Shown one piece after another: positions 52,901 through 63,990 of a stretch of DNA of 64,000 nucleotides (position 1 is its first letter; every line of letters begins with the position of its first letter). The notes under the pieces were generated by a model. The model saw nothing but the letters and a program-made list of their open reading frames with translations, made no database searches and was not told the DNA's origin. The DNA is from Nematostella vectensis (taxonomy: Eukaryota; Cnidaria; Anthozoa; Actiniaria; Edwardsiidae), in NCBI RefSeq assembly GCF_932526225.1, contig NC_064039.1, forward strand, positions 8,257,001 to 8,321,000, read 5' to 3'. The translations under genes were made by a program, and so were the position numbers.

Positions 52901-54079
52901 TCACACTTGCTATGGCCCTGAACACCAGGCTTTAAAACCTCTTGATTGTGCATACATACTCACACTTGCTGTGGCCCTGAACACCAGGCTCTAAAATCTC
53001 TTGATTGTGCATACTTACTCACACTTGCTGTGGCTCTGAACACCAGGCTCTAAAATCTTTTGATTGTGCATACATACTCACACTTGCTATGGCCCTGAAC
53101 ACCAGGCTTTAAAACCTCTTGATTGTGCATACATACTGTACTCACACTTGCTATGGCCCTTATTGCCAGAAACTAAAACCTCTTTATTGTATAAACTCTG
53201 TTTTAGGTATGACCAGGGGATTCCCAGCAGCGGAGGCTGTGTTTTTGAAGCATGATGGACTCTCTGTACTGATGAGGGCCATGCACTCAGACACTGAGAA
53301 ACTCAAATTAAAGGCTACTTTTATGATGAGGCACTTCTTGCTGGCAGATTCAGTAGACAAAGGTATATACTACCCCATTCTATACATTAGATTGATTCAA
53401 GGGTAAGGGTAATGTTAGCCTATCTGTGGTACATTAACAAAGAATAGTCATGTCTAATCCAATTCTGTCTTTGAGTGAAGGATCATTTGGGTCATCAAAT
53501 CTAAGTCTGTGCCCAGCAATTTAAGACAATCTCCTTTCACTGTTTTCTCATTTAATCTTTTAAATCCTTTAACACCTTGAAATGTATTTTCAGACATATT
53601 TGTCAACATGGGTATGGTGGAACAGTTTGTAAGCCTTCTGCAAGAGGTTAAGGATGACTTTAAAGAACATGTCACTGAAGCCTTGTTACTTCTTGCCAAG
53701 AGAAGTCAGCATGCAATATCAGAATGCAGAAGAGAGGAGCTTGCTCTTAAGGCTGCTATAGAAGCGAGAAGGCAAGCTTTAGTTGCTGACAGAGATGGAA
53801 ATCAGGTATTGTATGACAACAAGTTGGTTTAATATTGAAACCACCCTTAATATACCCACAGATACGGTAGGTGCACAACAAATGGCAAAACTATAGTGAT
53901 TACCTTTTACCTTGAGTATTACCATTTTAATTAAATTTCCAGGATTTCACTTACCAGGATGAATAAGATGCCATAATGCTTGTGTTTTGTAATCTTTATT
54001 GCAGGATGAAATAGAAAACTGTGATGAACTCTTGAAGTTATGTTTTGCTGAGCAGCCTGCTGACATTGAGGACAGATGA
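46920..54079 (+). CDS. HSPBP1: HSPBP1/Fes1-like Hsp70 nucleotide-exchange factor, 7 exons
   Basis: HSPBP1 is a cytosolic armadillo-repeat protein that binds the Hsp70 ATPase domain, opens its lobe II and releases ADP. Exons 46920-47045, 47962-48151, 48616-48673, 48747-48910, 53207-53362, 53594-53805 and 54005-54079 join in phase to 981 bp, or 326 residues plus TGA (human is about 360). The N-terminal LEGVLQLSVAAG matches the family motif NLQGLLQMAI. It continues with EKMKQCVKVLSQP, ALEILASLADIIDNA, LRWRAADLVATVGQNNP, TRIKAMYALSC, DGLSVLMRAMHSDTEKLKLK, MGMVEQFVSLLQ, HVTEALLLLA and the C-terminal CDELLKLCF. ATG 46920 was chosen because it opens the conserved N-terminal region and no upstream in-frame ATG is seen. 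Intron 4 is 4.3 kb because of a 59-bp array. AATAAA is at 54754. Confidence 0.95.
49190..53160 (+). repeat. 59-bp minisatellite of about 4 kb, HSPBP1 intron 4
   Basis: About 66 copies of cttgattgtgcatacatact followed by cacacttgctatggccctga and acaccaggctctaaaacct. Point variants (ctttgg, gctgtgg, cataatctc, cttggttg) form recurring patterns. The pattern at 50401 recurs at 52230, an offset of 1829 bp, which equals 31 units, so a 31-mer block was duplicated. The array ends about 50 bp before the acceptor of exon 5. Confidence 0.97.
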
Positions 54080-54368
54080 CACCCAAACTGATCTGATAGA
54101 GAATACTTTGGCTAAATGCCAATAGCCTTACCGCTTATTGGGGATGGGGCCATGTCCCCCCCCCCCCCCAAATATCAAAATATGTTTTCCTGCAAAAGTT
54201 GTCGGACCTCTATGAACAGTGTTTCAGGCCAAAAATATTCATTCTTTATAGTGCTCATCTAGTAAATAAGCCAAAAAGGGTATCAATTTTTGGCATTGGT
54301 TAACTCAGTAAAATATCAAAAGAAAAGAAGCTTTTGGAGAGATTCTTGTCCAAAGTGTGACATCTCTA

Positions 54369-54508
54369 GTCCGTCAAAATCTACCCCGGGTACCAGAGCC
54401 AGGTACCAGGGACTCCAAACTTACTACCAAAGGGCTAGTCGTCGATTCCTGGATCTTTTGTAGTGAAGCTTTGAGTCTCTCTGTACCCAGGTTAGATTTT
54501 GACGGTCT
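54369..54508. mobile_element. Small MITE downstream of the HSPBP1 coding region
   Basis: Inverted ends TAGTCCGTCAAAATCTACCC and GGTTAGATTTTGACGGTCTA enclose about 100 bp with an internal GGTACC palindrome. It lies in the 3' UTR, before the poly(A) signal. Confidence 0.65.
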
Positions 54509-54753
54509 ACCTTCCTCTAATAGCATTTTGTGGTGGCCTCTGGTTTCTTCTCAAAGAAAAAAAAAGGACTAGCAACTAAGATATTAAAATATGGTAATAC
54601 TTGATCATTGCGGTCAGAGAGCGAAGTCAGGTTTGATTGTGCAATAATAAGTTACTTTGTACACGATATACCATAAGACTTACAAACAATTTTGTATTTC
54701 ATACTGATAATGCAGTGGTACTGTAGATTATGTGGATATGTACATGCCGCTCA

Positions 54754-54759
54754 AATAAA
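54754..54759 (+). terminator. Poly(A) signal of HSPBP1
   Basis: AATAAA, 675 bp after the HSPBP1 stop, in the sequence CTCAAATAAAGTTCTTG, which has the usual context of a polyadenylation site. Confidence 0.5.
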
Positions 54760-54797
54760 GTTCTTGAAAGAATACATGTGAAAGTTTTAAGACGTTC

Positions 54798-54912
54798 TAA
54801 AAGCTCCTTAGTACCTTAAGTGCCCTAAGGAGTAGCCTACGTGTAGCCGCTGACTCGCGAAAATATCCTCTCATTCGCAAGTCACCGGCTACACGTAGGC
54901 TACATAAGGAGC
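54798..54912. repeat. Hairpin repeat after HSPBP1
   Basis: Arms AGTAGCCTACGTGTAGCCG and CGGCTACACGTAGGCTAC are inverted, with outer GCTCCTTA/AAGGAGC pairs. It is a compact foldback element just beyond the HSPBP1 poly(A) signal. Confidence 0.65.
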
Positions 54913-55313
54913 AAGTCTTTGGGTAAATATAATCTTTCCTGTGCAAAAACATTACATAGGTTATTGTAGTAATTGATAGAGGAAGAATGCAGGAAAATGG
55001 CAAGTTAATAATTGGAGTTGTTGGGTACTACAAAAAGGAGGGGCAACTCGTCTCTTGAACACACCCACACATGTCACGTTCTGCCCAAATTTCGTCACCC
55101 TATCTGGTCATAGATACATCCCAATGCCATTCCAATGTCCAAACGCGTTTATTGTGTGTTGTTTAAGTGTACAAAAATATCGACCTCGTTATTTTACAAA
55201 GTAAAACTTGCGTCAATCTGCAACAAATCAAGTGAAATAAATCAACAGAAATGGTATGCTGTGCGCTGATGTTTAGAGTGTTGGCACCGATGAATGGCTA
55301 ACGCTTCTGTTGG

Positions 55314-55319
55314 TTTATT
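55314..55319 (-). terminator. Candidate poly(A) signal of the SFI1-like gene
   Basis: AATAAA on the - strand about 310 bp after the stop at 55629. It is the best-placed of several, and not certain. Confidence 0.35.
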
Positions 55320-55628
55320 TCCCTGATCCACCAAAGCCTAAGCAGACAACCTATGTAGTTGCTCTACAACTTGTCTATAATTTTTATTGTCAATAGTTTT
55401 TAATTTTTATAGTCATACCACTGCAACCAGTCCAGTTCTGGTCCTTAGCTAATTGATACGTGATGTATTCAACAATCCTGAACCCAGCTTGTTGATGTGT
55501 TGTTGTTTCTGGGCGTGTCAATATCCAGCAAGTCCAGTTCTGGACACCAGCTCGTTGATGTGCGCTGCAAACTACTCAATGTGAGCACCAAAACTTTCTT
55601 GGCACCCGATGATGTCTTCGCCAAGTAC

Positions 55629-58600
55629 TCAACACGAGGGCTTATTGGCTCCTGAAACCAGCTCGTTGATGTGCGCTGCCAACTGTTCCATGTGAGGACG
55701 TTCTTCCTTGAGCTTTCTAGTCAAAGTATCTATCTCGTTGTTAAGCTGACAAAGAGCATAAAAAGCATAAAAAAGATTATTCGAAAAAGAGAGACATTGG
55801 GGCATGGAGCACTCTATAGGTCGTTTTTGATGTCCTCCCGTTCTTGTACCCTAAGAGTCTCTCCATATACGCCATGCACGAGCCACCGACTTCTCTAGTA
55901 CAACTCAAACAAGTCTAACCCAAAGTTTAACAGTTGAAGCTCTCGTAAGCGACCACCTTGGGAACTGAAAATTGTGGTCGTTAACGGAGCTGATCTTTTA
56001 CGAGAGCTTGCTCTCATAAGCGACCACTGGGCGCCAAAAACTTGAACAATAGGTGTTGGTCGCTTACGGGAGCTTAATTAAAATGGAATCTAAAAGTTAT
56101 CGTGATAATAACAACGCTGTAATATTTTGGTTTATTATTTGATTTTAAAACTAGGTATTTGACTTATCATGCGAGTGGATGGCTATTGTAACTGGAAAAA
56201 GGATAAATCGTGGAGCTGGCAATGGACTAGAGATTTTCTGGAGACAAAGAAATGTCAATCCCATATGGTTGAAATTGAAGTTAGAAAATTGAAATTATGA
56301 AATTCTTTTATGGTTGCCTACTGGAAAGGCAGCTTTTGTGAAACATTACAACATTTCCGCCTTATATGTGATTTCAGCATGCATTGGATATGATGTTTAT
56401 CAGGTGTTGACTGATGTTATAAAGCCAAAAATCATTGTTGTCGCTTACAAGAGGTTAAAAATAAAAGAAAATCTCAGTTGGTGTTTTGAAATTGTGGTAG
56501 TTAACGGAGCTGGTCGCACCGATAAGCTGGTCGCTTACGAGAGCTTAGAATTACAGAGTTTGTGTGACAATTCAATCGGTGATTAGTGATCGTGGTCGTT
56601 ATCGGGGCTGGTCGCTTACGAAAGCGGTCGCTCAGAGAGCTTCGACTGTATTTTTAAGTAAATCCTAGCTGATAACAGAGCCATTCTTGCAGTTACCTCG
56701 TCTAGGAGCGCTTGAGCATCTCTCAAAGTCTCCAACGCTTCAGGATCAGAGGCTTGTTGTCTTATGACGTCATCGAGCTCATCTCGCTGCCGTACCGTAT
56801 CTCTACGTCAAAAAAAACACGTGACCATAGATACACCACAAACAGATGAACGTGGATACAATATACATGTGACCAAGGATACACTACGTACAGGGCAACA
56901 ACACTACAATATACTTTGAGAACGCCTCCTTTCTAATGAACGCCCCCCCCCCCCCTCGGACCATCGAAATTTAATAAACGTCCCGGGCGTTTACTAGGTC
57001 ATTTCGTGACCATGAATACACTATATACACGTGATATTAGATACTCTATACAGTATATAAGTGCGGCGGCAAGCGCTATTTGATGAAGACGACTAACTTT
57101 CTGCATCACCTTCACTGACCTGTGCTTTAGTTTCAAGGCCTGGTATTCTTGTAGCTTGTCTCGGGCGCCGAGGATGCGACTTTGTAAAATAGTAATATCC
57201 ATGCCTTTATCTACCTCTTCTTCTGAACTGGAAACATCGGAATGGACATCCTCAGGACTCTCGGAATCTGACAAAGACTGGCGCCCGTAACCTCGGATAC
57301 AAGGGTTATCTGTGTTTTGAAGGTAGAAAGTTTCTGTAAGTCACAAGCCAGATCTTTTTAGAGACCATAAACTCACAACTGAAACATTTGGTGGGCTAGA
57401 CAATCATAGCAAACAAAGTGTCAATAGCTGAATACAAATACTTAACGATGGTGGTCACGATTGTTTCATGGGAGCTTACTTGTTGGGCGTCCTTTCTTTA
57501 TCGGCGTTGTTCTCTTCTTAGGTACAAACGTCGACGGAGGAAGCAATACTGGGTTCGACGAGGGGCACTTTGACCGCGGTATTGCTGTGGAATTTACTGC
57601 AGAGATGCGAAGCACTTCCCTAGCAGGTGGCATTAGAGCGTTCGCAGCGCTGTGAGGCTCATCTCCAGGAAATGGCCTTAAGGAGGGCACGGTACTGTTT
57701 GACTCTTCTTTGGAGCGATATCGTGGAGGGAAACTCTTGGTGCTGAGGAACGACTCTCCCTCCCCCTCTGATGAAGGTGGGAACACTATAGACTCCTCTC
57801 TAGATGGACTCGTCGCCAGTTGTGGTCTCGGTGATGGTCGGGGAGGAGAGGAACGGGGAATGTCTTCCTGTTTGTCGTTTGGGTCCCTTGGTGTTTCAGA
57901 AGTGTTGACAGCAGGGATTGGGCGCTTGTCTGTTTCTATGGTGATACTTGGTAAGTCGTACGACTCTCGGAGGTAATCAGGCACACGAGGCCTCGGGCGA
58001 GTTCTAAAAAGATCCAGTCTAGAAACAAAGCACTGTCTTAACTTTGACATGACATTTATGTTATGGCAACCCTAGCATAGCAAGTCATGTCATAGTAACG
58101 CTGATGAGAATAGGAAACTACCCGTGACGACTCCTTCCATGACATGACATCATTTCCTTGACACGCCATGACCTCAAGACCGTGACATGGCGTGACCTCG
58201 TCTGTCACATGGCACGACCTTATGTCCGTGAAATGATGTGACCTTATGTCCGTGATATGGCATGTCCTCATGTCCATGACATTGCGTGACCTCTTTTCCG
58301 TGACATGGCGTGACCTCATGTCCGTCATATGGCATGACCTCATGTCCGTCACATGGCGTGACCTCATGTCCGTGACATGGCATGACTACATGCCCGTGAC
58401 ATGGCGTGACCTCATGTCCGTGACATGGCATGACTTCATGCCCGTGACATGGCGTGACTTCATGCCCGTCACATGGCGTGACCTCATGTCCGTGAATTGG
58501 CATGACTTCATGCCCGTGACATGGCGTGACCTCATGCCCGTCACATGGCGTGACCTCATGTCCGTGACATGGCATGACTTCATTCCCGTGACATGGCGTG

Positions 58601-61600
58601 ACCTCATGTCCGTGACATGCGTGACCTCATGTCCGTGACATGGCGTGACTTTATGCCCATGTTTCCCCTGAGATACTCACTTCATTGCAACTTGCCCTTT
58701 GTTTGTTTCCGTCTCTCTAATACCTGAAAGGTATAGCTATTAGTAATCTCGTCTCCAGAGATGATCTACCCAATCATCCACCGCTACAAAAGTATTATGT
58801 GGAACAATTCCACTTACCCGGTACGGGCTTTTCCCTCAGGCCCTGTTTCTCCTTGAGGTATTCTACAGGGCGAGGTCGGGGGGAGGCAGGTCTCCTCCGT
58901 GCTCTTTCGGAGGCCCATCGTCTCCAGTGCATGGCACAGCGGTACACACACTCTTGCACCCCCCTGGCTGCTTCCAGATGCCTCGCTTGCGCATATCGAC
59001 TCCTTAAGCACGCCAAGTGATGGACTACCTGTGGATTAAAGGCAGCTTAAAACGTCCATCTGCTCAATTGTTCAGAATAAGAGTTTTGTTGGTTAATGGT
59101 CCAAATTTCTCTAATTAGATAATTTTAAATATGTGTGAGCATTAAAGCAAGTGATCCGGTGTTCGAATCCAAGAGGAAAGACCTGATTCTTTTAGCTCTA
59201 TATTTGGTAGTGTGAATCCCAATGGAATAGTTTGACCTCTAGGAAAAAGACATGAAGAACCTTTATCTCTCTAACGTCAATCCATTTTGCATCGGTGTGG
59301 CGTTAAAGAACCGTCAGGGACATCGACCAGTACTATCTCCAGGGGATCCTTACAAACTAATGAGCCCGCCAGTACGTAAGTCAGCGGACTACCCACCTGC
59401 ATCCAGCGTGTGACGCCATCACGTAGGAGCTTGGAGCGACGCTCTCGTAGCGCATGCTCAATGCGGCTCTTCTTGTGTTTCTTCGCGATCGCATACTCAA
59501 GCAATGCGAAGAACGCCTATCAAGTACAGTACTTAAGGACTGAACGACTCCGTAGGATGGGATGTGTATTATGAAGGGGATGTTTATATTAAATAGCCTC
59601 TGACAGCCGCCATTTTGTCATCCTAGCAAAGTAGCAAGTGTGAAAAAGCATCCATTTTCATCGTCTGATTAGCGGACGCCAATGCGATATTTTCGATTGA
59701 TTTTGGCAAATAATGTATTAAACTTTGTTATTAGATGGATATTTTACACATTATGTGCCTTCCAATATTAAATGAAAGCAATAACAAAGTTGTGGCTGAC
59801 AAGAACTCTTTAAGGCTATCGTCACCCCCAAGCTGCATACCTTCCTCATTATATATACTACACGTCAACTCTCATCAACCTAGCCATAGTTATCCCGTTC
59901 TCGTTTCATACAAATTACCTACACACTATCATCTTTACAATATTCTTATTCCCAATTCAAATTCAAGTCAGACAGTGAGCCTCAAACATAATAACATGTG
60001 ATTACCGAATGTATTTAACCTACCCGTCTTTGTAAGGCCACACTCCAGTGCCACAAAGCGAGGGTCGACTTCCTTTTCAAAGCCATAGACTCCGAGTACT
60101 GACAACACACACACAAAAACACAGTTACAAGCCATTGGAAGCAATAAATAATAATCTACAGCGCGTTGAGCTTATGTTAAGCCCGGGAATGCATGACATA
60201 GCGGAAAGATCTCCTTACCCGACTTTTTAACCTTGCAAAGTGATATGACAAAATCCTACGGTTGTGAAGCCACATCGATTGACGGTTAAGTATCTGTAGA
60301 GAAAAAGAAATGTATTAAATAGATTAATTGACGAACGATAAAGATAACGGATTTAAGGTGATCTATTTGGTTTGAGAAATTTGTCTTGGGCCATGTACAA
60401 GAGGCCTATGAGCCTTACGAAGCACCATAGTGCCTTACAAGAGTTACCTGAACTCTAAAACAGAGTTTGGTGTACGCCTTCCAAGCGTCAAGAGCCTTAC
60501 GAAGCACCACCTTGTTGTGATGCGAGACAGAGGAGTGGTGTAACGAGCGCTGTACAACCGAGTGCTGGGAATAAAGCGTCCAGGCACGGAGAGCGCGACG
60601 AAGCTTACCTGAGAGAGGAAAATAGAGTATGAACATGTCATACATAATCAATCGTGCTAAATCGGAAATCAACCCTAGGCAGACAGAGACAGCCGATGGC
60701 TATAGAAACTACTTTGGAAAAAATCTGCAAGACCCGCATAGAAAATAATAGGGCAGCTACACTATAGATCTTAAGGCTCCACGAAGTTATTACGAACAAG
60801 GTATCTCACCACACGAACATGATACAGCACACAATATCTCACCGTCCAAACATGATATAGAGCATAATATCTTACCGCGGTCTAGCGCCTTTTTCGTCTC
60901 TTGTACTCGTGCACGCATTTCCTCTGCTTTCACAGAATGCTCGATCGCGTAGACATGCCACGCAATTAAGACCTGAGACACAAAAAGGTGAACATCCACA
61001 ACATGGCATGCTTTAAAGAGGCCCAAACCGTAGCATCGTGGAGACGGTAACCGTTCGTTTTGGGATTAAAGCCGCATTGTCACCAGTTTACTTCCGGTCG
61101 ACCACGTAACAATATCCGATGATTCTTAACGGAAAACGCGAAAAATATTTCAAAATATTGAAAGCAGTGTGTTTATTGGAAGTTTCTTTGAAGATCTGAA
61201 TGATAATTTAGAGCGGATGGCCTGTTTAATATCTTGGATTTTTATAGATTCTTTTGTCTTTTAACGGTTGAGGTTTCCGTCGGACCTCCGGAAGTGAACT
61301 GGTGACAATGCGGCTTTATCTAGCCGTGAAAAATATCATGCTTTGCAGTGCCCCAAGCTTCAGCGAAGACGATGATCGTAATTTTAAGGACTCACTAAGT
61401 ATATTGAGGTGTCGCTTGTCGCAAATGGAAGGATTATATGGATAGTCTGTTGAGAGCGTGAGATCATGAAAGTCGTACCTTGGACAGTAGTCGTCGCTTC
61501 CACGTCTTCTTCGCCAAGTGGTGCGCACGTCGATTTGCCTTATGCTCGACAGCATGTTCTCGCCAGCTTTCAAATGATTCTCTAAAAAAAGAGAAATAGG

Positions 61601-61928
61601 ATCTATGGGAGATAAGATTATGTTAGACAATTATTAGATGCTGCTCGAATCGTAAAAGTCCACGTACTTGTATTAAGTACCTTACATACCTCAATACAAG
61701 CATGTCGTACTACCGGTATCGCTTGTCTGCCGCCATTACATACCTCAATAGAAGCTTGTTGTACTCCCGCTATCGCTCGTCTGCCGCCATTACATACCTC
61801 AATACAAGCTTGTTGTACTCCCGGTATCGCTCGTCTGCCGCCATTACATACCTCAATACAAGCTTGTTGTACTCCCGGTATCGCTCGTCTGCCGTGGTTT
61901 GAGCTTGAACACATCGGACGCGATAAAC
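55629..61928 (-). CDS. SFI1-like centrosomal protein, C-terminal 13 exons
   Basis: The protein carries spaced Trp-centred helical repeats of the SFI1 type (ESFESWREHA, VLIAWHVYAIEH, ALRAWTLYSQH, ALDAWKAYTK, LALWHWSVALQ, DGVTRWMQ, CAMHWRRWASER). These repeats bind centrin in SFI1, which works in centriole and spindle-pole duplication. A proline- and serine-rich low-complexity exon and C-terminal coiled-coil exons (ILQSRILGARDKLQEYQAL, RQRDELDDVIRQQ, NNEIDTLTRKLKEERPHMEQ) follow. In transcript order the exons are 61928-61852 (or to 61690), 61581-61479, 60972-60876, 60608-60448, 60293-60219, 60098-60024, 59516-59397, 59028-58818, 58723-58681, 58018-57480, 57309-57120, 56802-56697 and 55745-55629 (TGA). 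All phases agree, giving 637 residues plus stop. Upstream exons must lie beyond 61928, probably past the window, which would place the GPCR at 62640 inside an intron. The family name rests on the repeat pattern, and another centrin-binding repeat protein is possible. Confidence 0.74.
55932..56650. mobile_element. Inverted-repeat element with AAGCTCTCGTAAGCGACCA motif, SFI1-like intron
   Basis: The left end CAGTTGAAGCTCTCGTAAGCG and right end CGCTCAGAGAGCTTCGACTG are inverted. Several internal copies of tggtcgcttacgagagctt or its complement occur (about 55990, 56060, 56530, 56610). One short open frame (56314-56586) has no recognised product. Confidence 0.7.
58150..58660 (-). repeat. 27-29-bp minisatellite in an SFI1-like intron
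   Basis: About 18 copies of gacatggcgtgacctcatgt plus ccgt. Alternating gcgtgacctcatgtccg and gcatgacttcatgcccg variants occur. The period gives open His/Met-rich frames on both strands that are not genes. Confidence 0.93.
61069..61316. mobile_element. MITE copy 2 (AAGCCGCATTGTCACC ends), SFI1-like gene intron
   Basis: This 247-bp element has the same terminal inverted repeats as 41357-41602, in reverse orientation relative to it. TA flanks both sides (TAAAGCC..GGCTTTA), which suggests a TA target duplication of Tc1/mariner type. Confidence 0.85.
61690..61905 (-). repeat. 54-bp donor-copying repeat, in frame, at an SFI1-like exon
   Basis: Four copies of a 54-bp unit. Each contains GCGATACCGGGAGTACAACA, then AGCTTGTATTGAG|GTATGT and aatggcggcagacga. 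The first donor (exon 61928-61852) and the last (exon end 61690) both join in phase 2 to the next exon at 61581. All copies stay open, so the repeat could be protein-coding (unit ERYREYNKLVLRYVMAAD) or intronic. Confidence 0.9.
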
Positions 61929-62639
61929 CTGGCAACACATTAGACATCTTGACAAGCTCAATAAAGCAAGAGGCAAAGACAAAAAATAACAATAACAAAC
62001 AAACACAAAGAAACAAAAAAAACATCAACAAATAATGAGCGAGGATACAACAACAAAAATATAGGGGTAAATGTTAAAAACGGCCCCAGACGCTCCGACA
62101 CATGCATCCGTGATAACTCCAAGTACAGTTCTCATGATTCCTGCCTAAAACCATATATTTTACAAGATCATAAAAGGAGGTGAGACGTTAAATAGTAGTT
62201 CCATGGTCGAGCTCAGAACTGTCCAACAATACTGCTCTAATGAACCCTGTTTGAAACCATAATTTTCGAGATAAAAAATTAACTGCCATATACTTAGGTT
62301 GATTTTATTCTCACACTTTATGTTTATAATACATTAAAATACATCATCCCTTGCAAGCGAGTTTTTGCAATAAGAAATTGTAATTAGCTTGTTAATTCTA
62401 AAAAGTGTTAGAGTCTAGCAATAAAAATGGCTGGATATGAATCGAGGTAGTGCTATTGTAAAGCAATTTCACAATACCAATGGTATATGAAAATAAATTG
62501 AACCATGCATTGGAAAACGTGATTCACATCTGCAAAAAAGACAACCAAAATATCTAAACAGTTGGCCAAATATTTCAGAGGGATTCAATTTCCTCGAAAG
62601 AGCAAGGAATAGAAAGAAATAGCACAATAAACCTCGTTG
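61929..62639. other. Gap between the SFI1-like first visible exon and the GPCR
   Basis: It holds a long pyrimidine-rich stretch on the - strand (about 61960-62030), fitting an acceptor for the exon at 61928, and AT-rich sequence with no recognisable gene. TTTATT at 62304-62309 could be the - strand poly(A) signal of the GPCR. Confidence 0.5.
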
Positions 62640-63497
62640 TTAACGTTCAGGGCTGTGTGAACGGCAAAAAAGAAACGAGAAAACTGCCCGACGGATTTGC
62701 TTTATTCTGTAACAGAATAAAATCGGATTGAAAAGTGAGTTCAGATACAGAAGAAAGAAAATAATATTCGCACTACGTAACATAAAGCTGTCTTTTCCCT
62801 CCGGGTCGTTAATAAATTGTAGTAACAGAATCCAAATCACGCACGGGGTATTGCAGACCAAGAAAACCGCGTAAATATAGAGCACATCAAAGGAAGCCTT
62901 TCGTCTACGCATTCTGACAATGGTTTCTTGGTTAAACTGGATCCTGTCGTGAATACAGATCAGTCGGTGGTGTCGCCGCACAACCTGGTAGATCTTGAAG
63001 CTGAGTACAAAGTTTGCAACCATGAGGAAAAGCATTAAAATACCCCTGATCTTCCCGTATTCAGTGGTGAAATAAGGTAGAACAGCAATGGCAACAGCAG
63101 TAACCCAAATGGCGACGTGCACAGCGGCGACACGAGTTTTAGTAACGATAACAGTGTACCTAAGGTGACAATACAGCGCTATAAACCTGTCTATGCTCAC
63201 TGCGATGATGGTGAAGAGCGAAACGGCGACAAAGTGCAGGACAACTTTGTTGACTTCATTGTTTATATTCAACGATTTCTCAGTGACCTTCAGTATTCCA
63301 AGGAGTAGGAATCCGCAAATACCCACCCCGAGATCAGAGACTGCCAGGCCACACAATAGAATGAACGCCGGTGTTCGTAGCGAAGGGGTGGTAGAGATGG
63401 CTATCATGACGAGGAGGTTAGCTATGATAGTCGGTGGAGCAAGAACCAAGTACGCAATGCCATACCCAAGCTCGACGTTCGTATAGTAACGATCCAT
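62640..63497 (-). CDS. Class A (rhodopsin-like) GPCR, intronless
   Basis: A compact 285-residue receptor starts at ATG 63497 (MDRYYTNVELGYG). TM1 has the conserved Asn in IIANLLV (27) and TM2 has LAVSDLGVGI (Asp 55). TM3 ends SIDRFIALY (DRF at 103-105), TM6 has CNTP (215-218) and TM7 has NPILF (257-261), with helix 8 following. No TM3 cysteine is seen, so the usual TM3-ECL2 disulfide is probably absent, and loops 2 and 3 are short. HLRYTVIVTKTR after TM3 resembles the same place in the ferlin-nested receptor, so both belong to one expanded family. The ligand is unknown. Immediately upstream, a degenerate tandem array repeats the first codons of this gene. Confidence 0.9.
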   Translation of the reverse strand: MDRYYTNVELGYGIAYLVLAPPTIIANLLVMIAISTTPSLRTPAFILLCGLAVSDLGVGICGFLLLGILKVTEKSLNINNEVNKVVLHFVAVSLFTIIAVSIDRFIALYCHLRYTVIVTKTRVAAVHVAIWVTAVAIAVLPYFTTEYGKIRGILMLFLMVANFVLSFKIYQVVRRHHRLICIHDRIQFNQETIVRMRRRKASFDVLYIYAVFLVCNTPCVIWILLLQFINDPEGKDSFMLRSANIIFFLLYLNSLFNPILFCYRIKQIRRAVFSFLFCRSHSPER

Positions 63498-63990
63498 TCA
63501 AAGTGTGTTTTAACCACTACTCCAAGTGCGTTATACCATACCCAAGCTCAACGGTCGTAACGATCCACTCAAATGACTTATTCACGGCTACTTCAAGTGC
63601 GCTATACCATACCCAAGCTTAACGGTCGTAACGATCCTCTCAAATGACTTATTCACGGCTACTTCAAGTGCGCTATACCACACCCAAGCTCAACGGTTGT
63701 AGATCCATTGAAAGGGTGTATTAATCGCTACCCCAAGTGCCTTATATCCAACGCAATCTCAACGGTCGTATCGATCCACTCAAAGGACTTATTCACGACT
63801 ACTTCATGTGCGCTATATCAAACTCAAGCTCAACGGTCGTAACGATCCACTCAAATGACTTATTCACCACTATTTCAAGTACGCTATTCTATAACAAGCT
63901 CAACTCCTGTATGGATCCATTCAAAGAGTGTATTTAACGCTACCCCAAGCGCCTTACACAATGCACACGCTCAACGGTGGTACAGCAGCA
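63484..63990 (-). repeat. Degenerate tandem array copying the 5' coding end of the GPCR
   Basis: About six to seven copies of a roughly 75-bp unit. On the - strand each carries GAGTGGATCGTTACGACCG followed by TTGAGCTTGGGTATGG, matching the GPCR start (ATGGATCGTTACTATACG, then GAGCTTGGGTATGG). In the copies ATG is mostly changed to GTG, so they lack the start codon. The array continues to the end of the window. Confidence 0.88.

Larger units (their letters stand above)
54080..55628. other. Convergent intergenic region between HSPBP1 and the SFI1-like gene
   Basis: It contains the HSPBP1 3' UTR with a MITE, a hairpin repeat and the candidate 3' end of the SFI1-like transcript. Around 55480-55680, three degenerate direct repeats of ccagctcgttgatgtgcgct follow the end of the SFI1-like reading frame. 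They copy the coding motif for HINELVSG. No other gene is seen. Confidence 0.6.

Noticed and set aside
58174-58638. His/Met-rich repeat frames on both strands
   Set aside because: They are period artefacts of the minisatellite in an SFI1-like intron.
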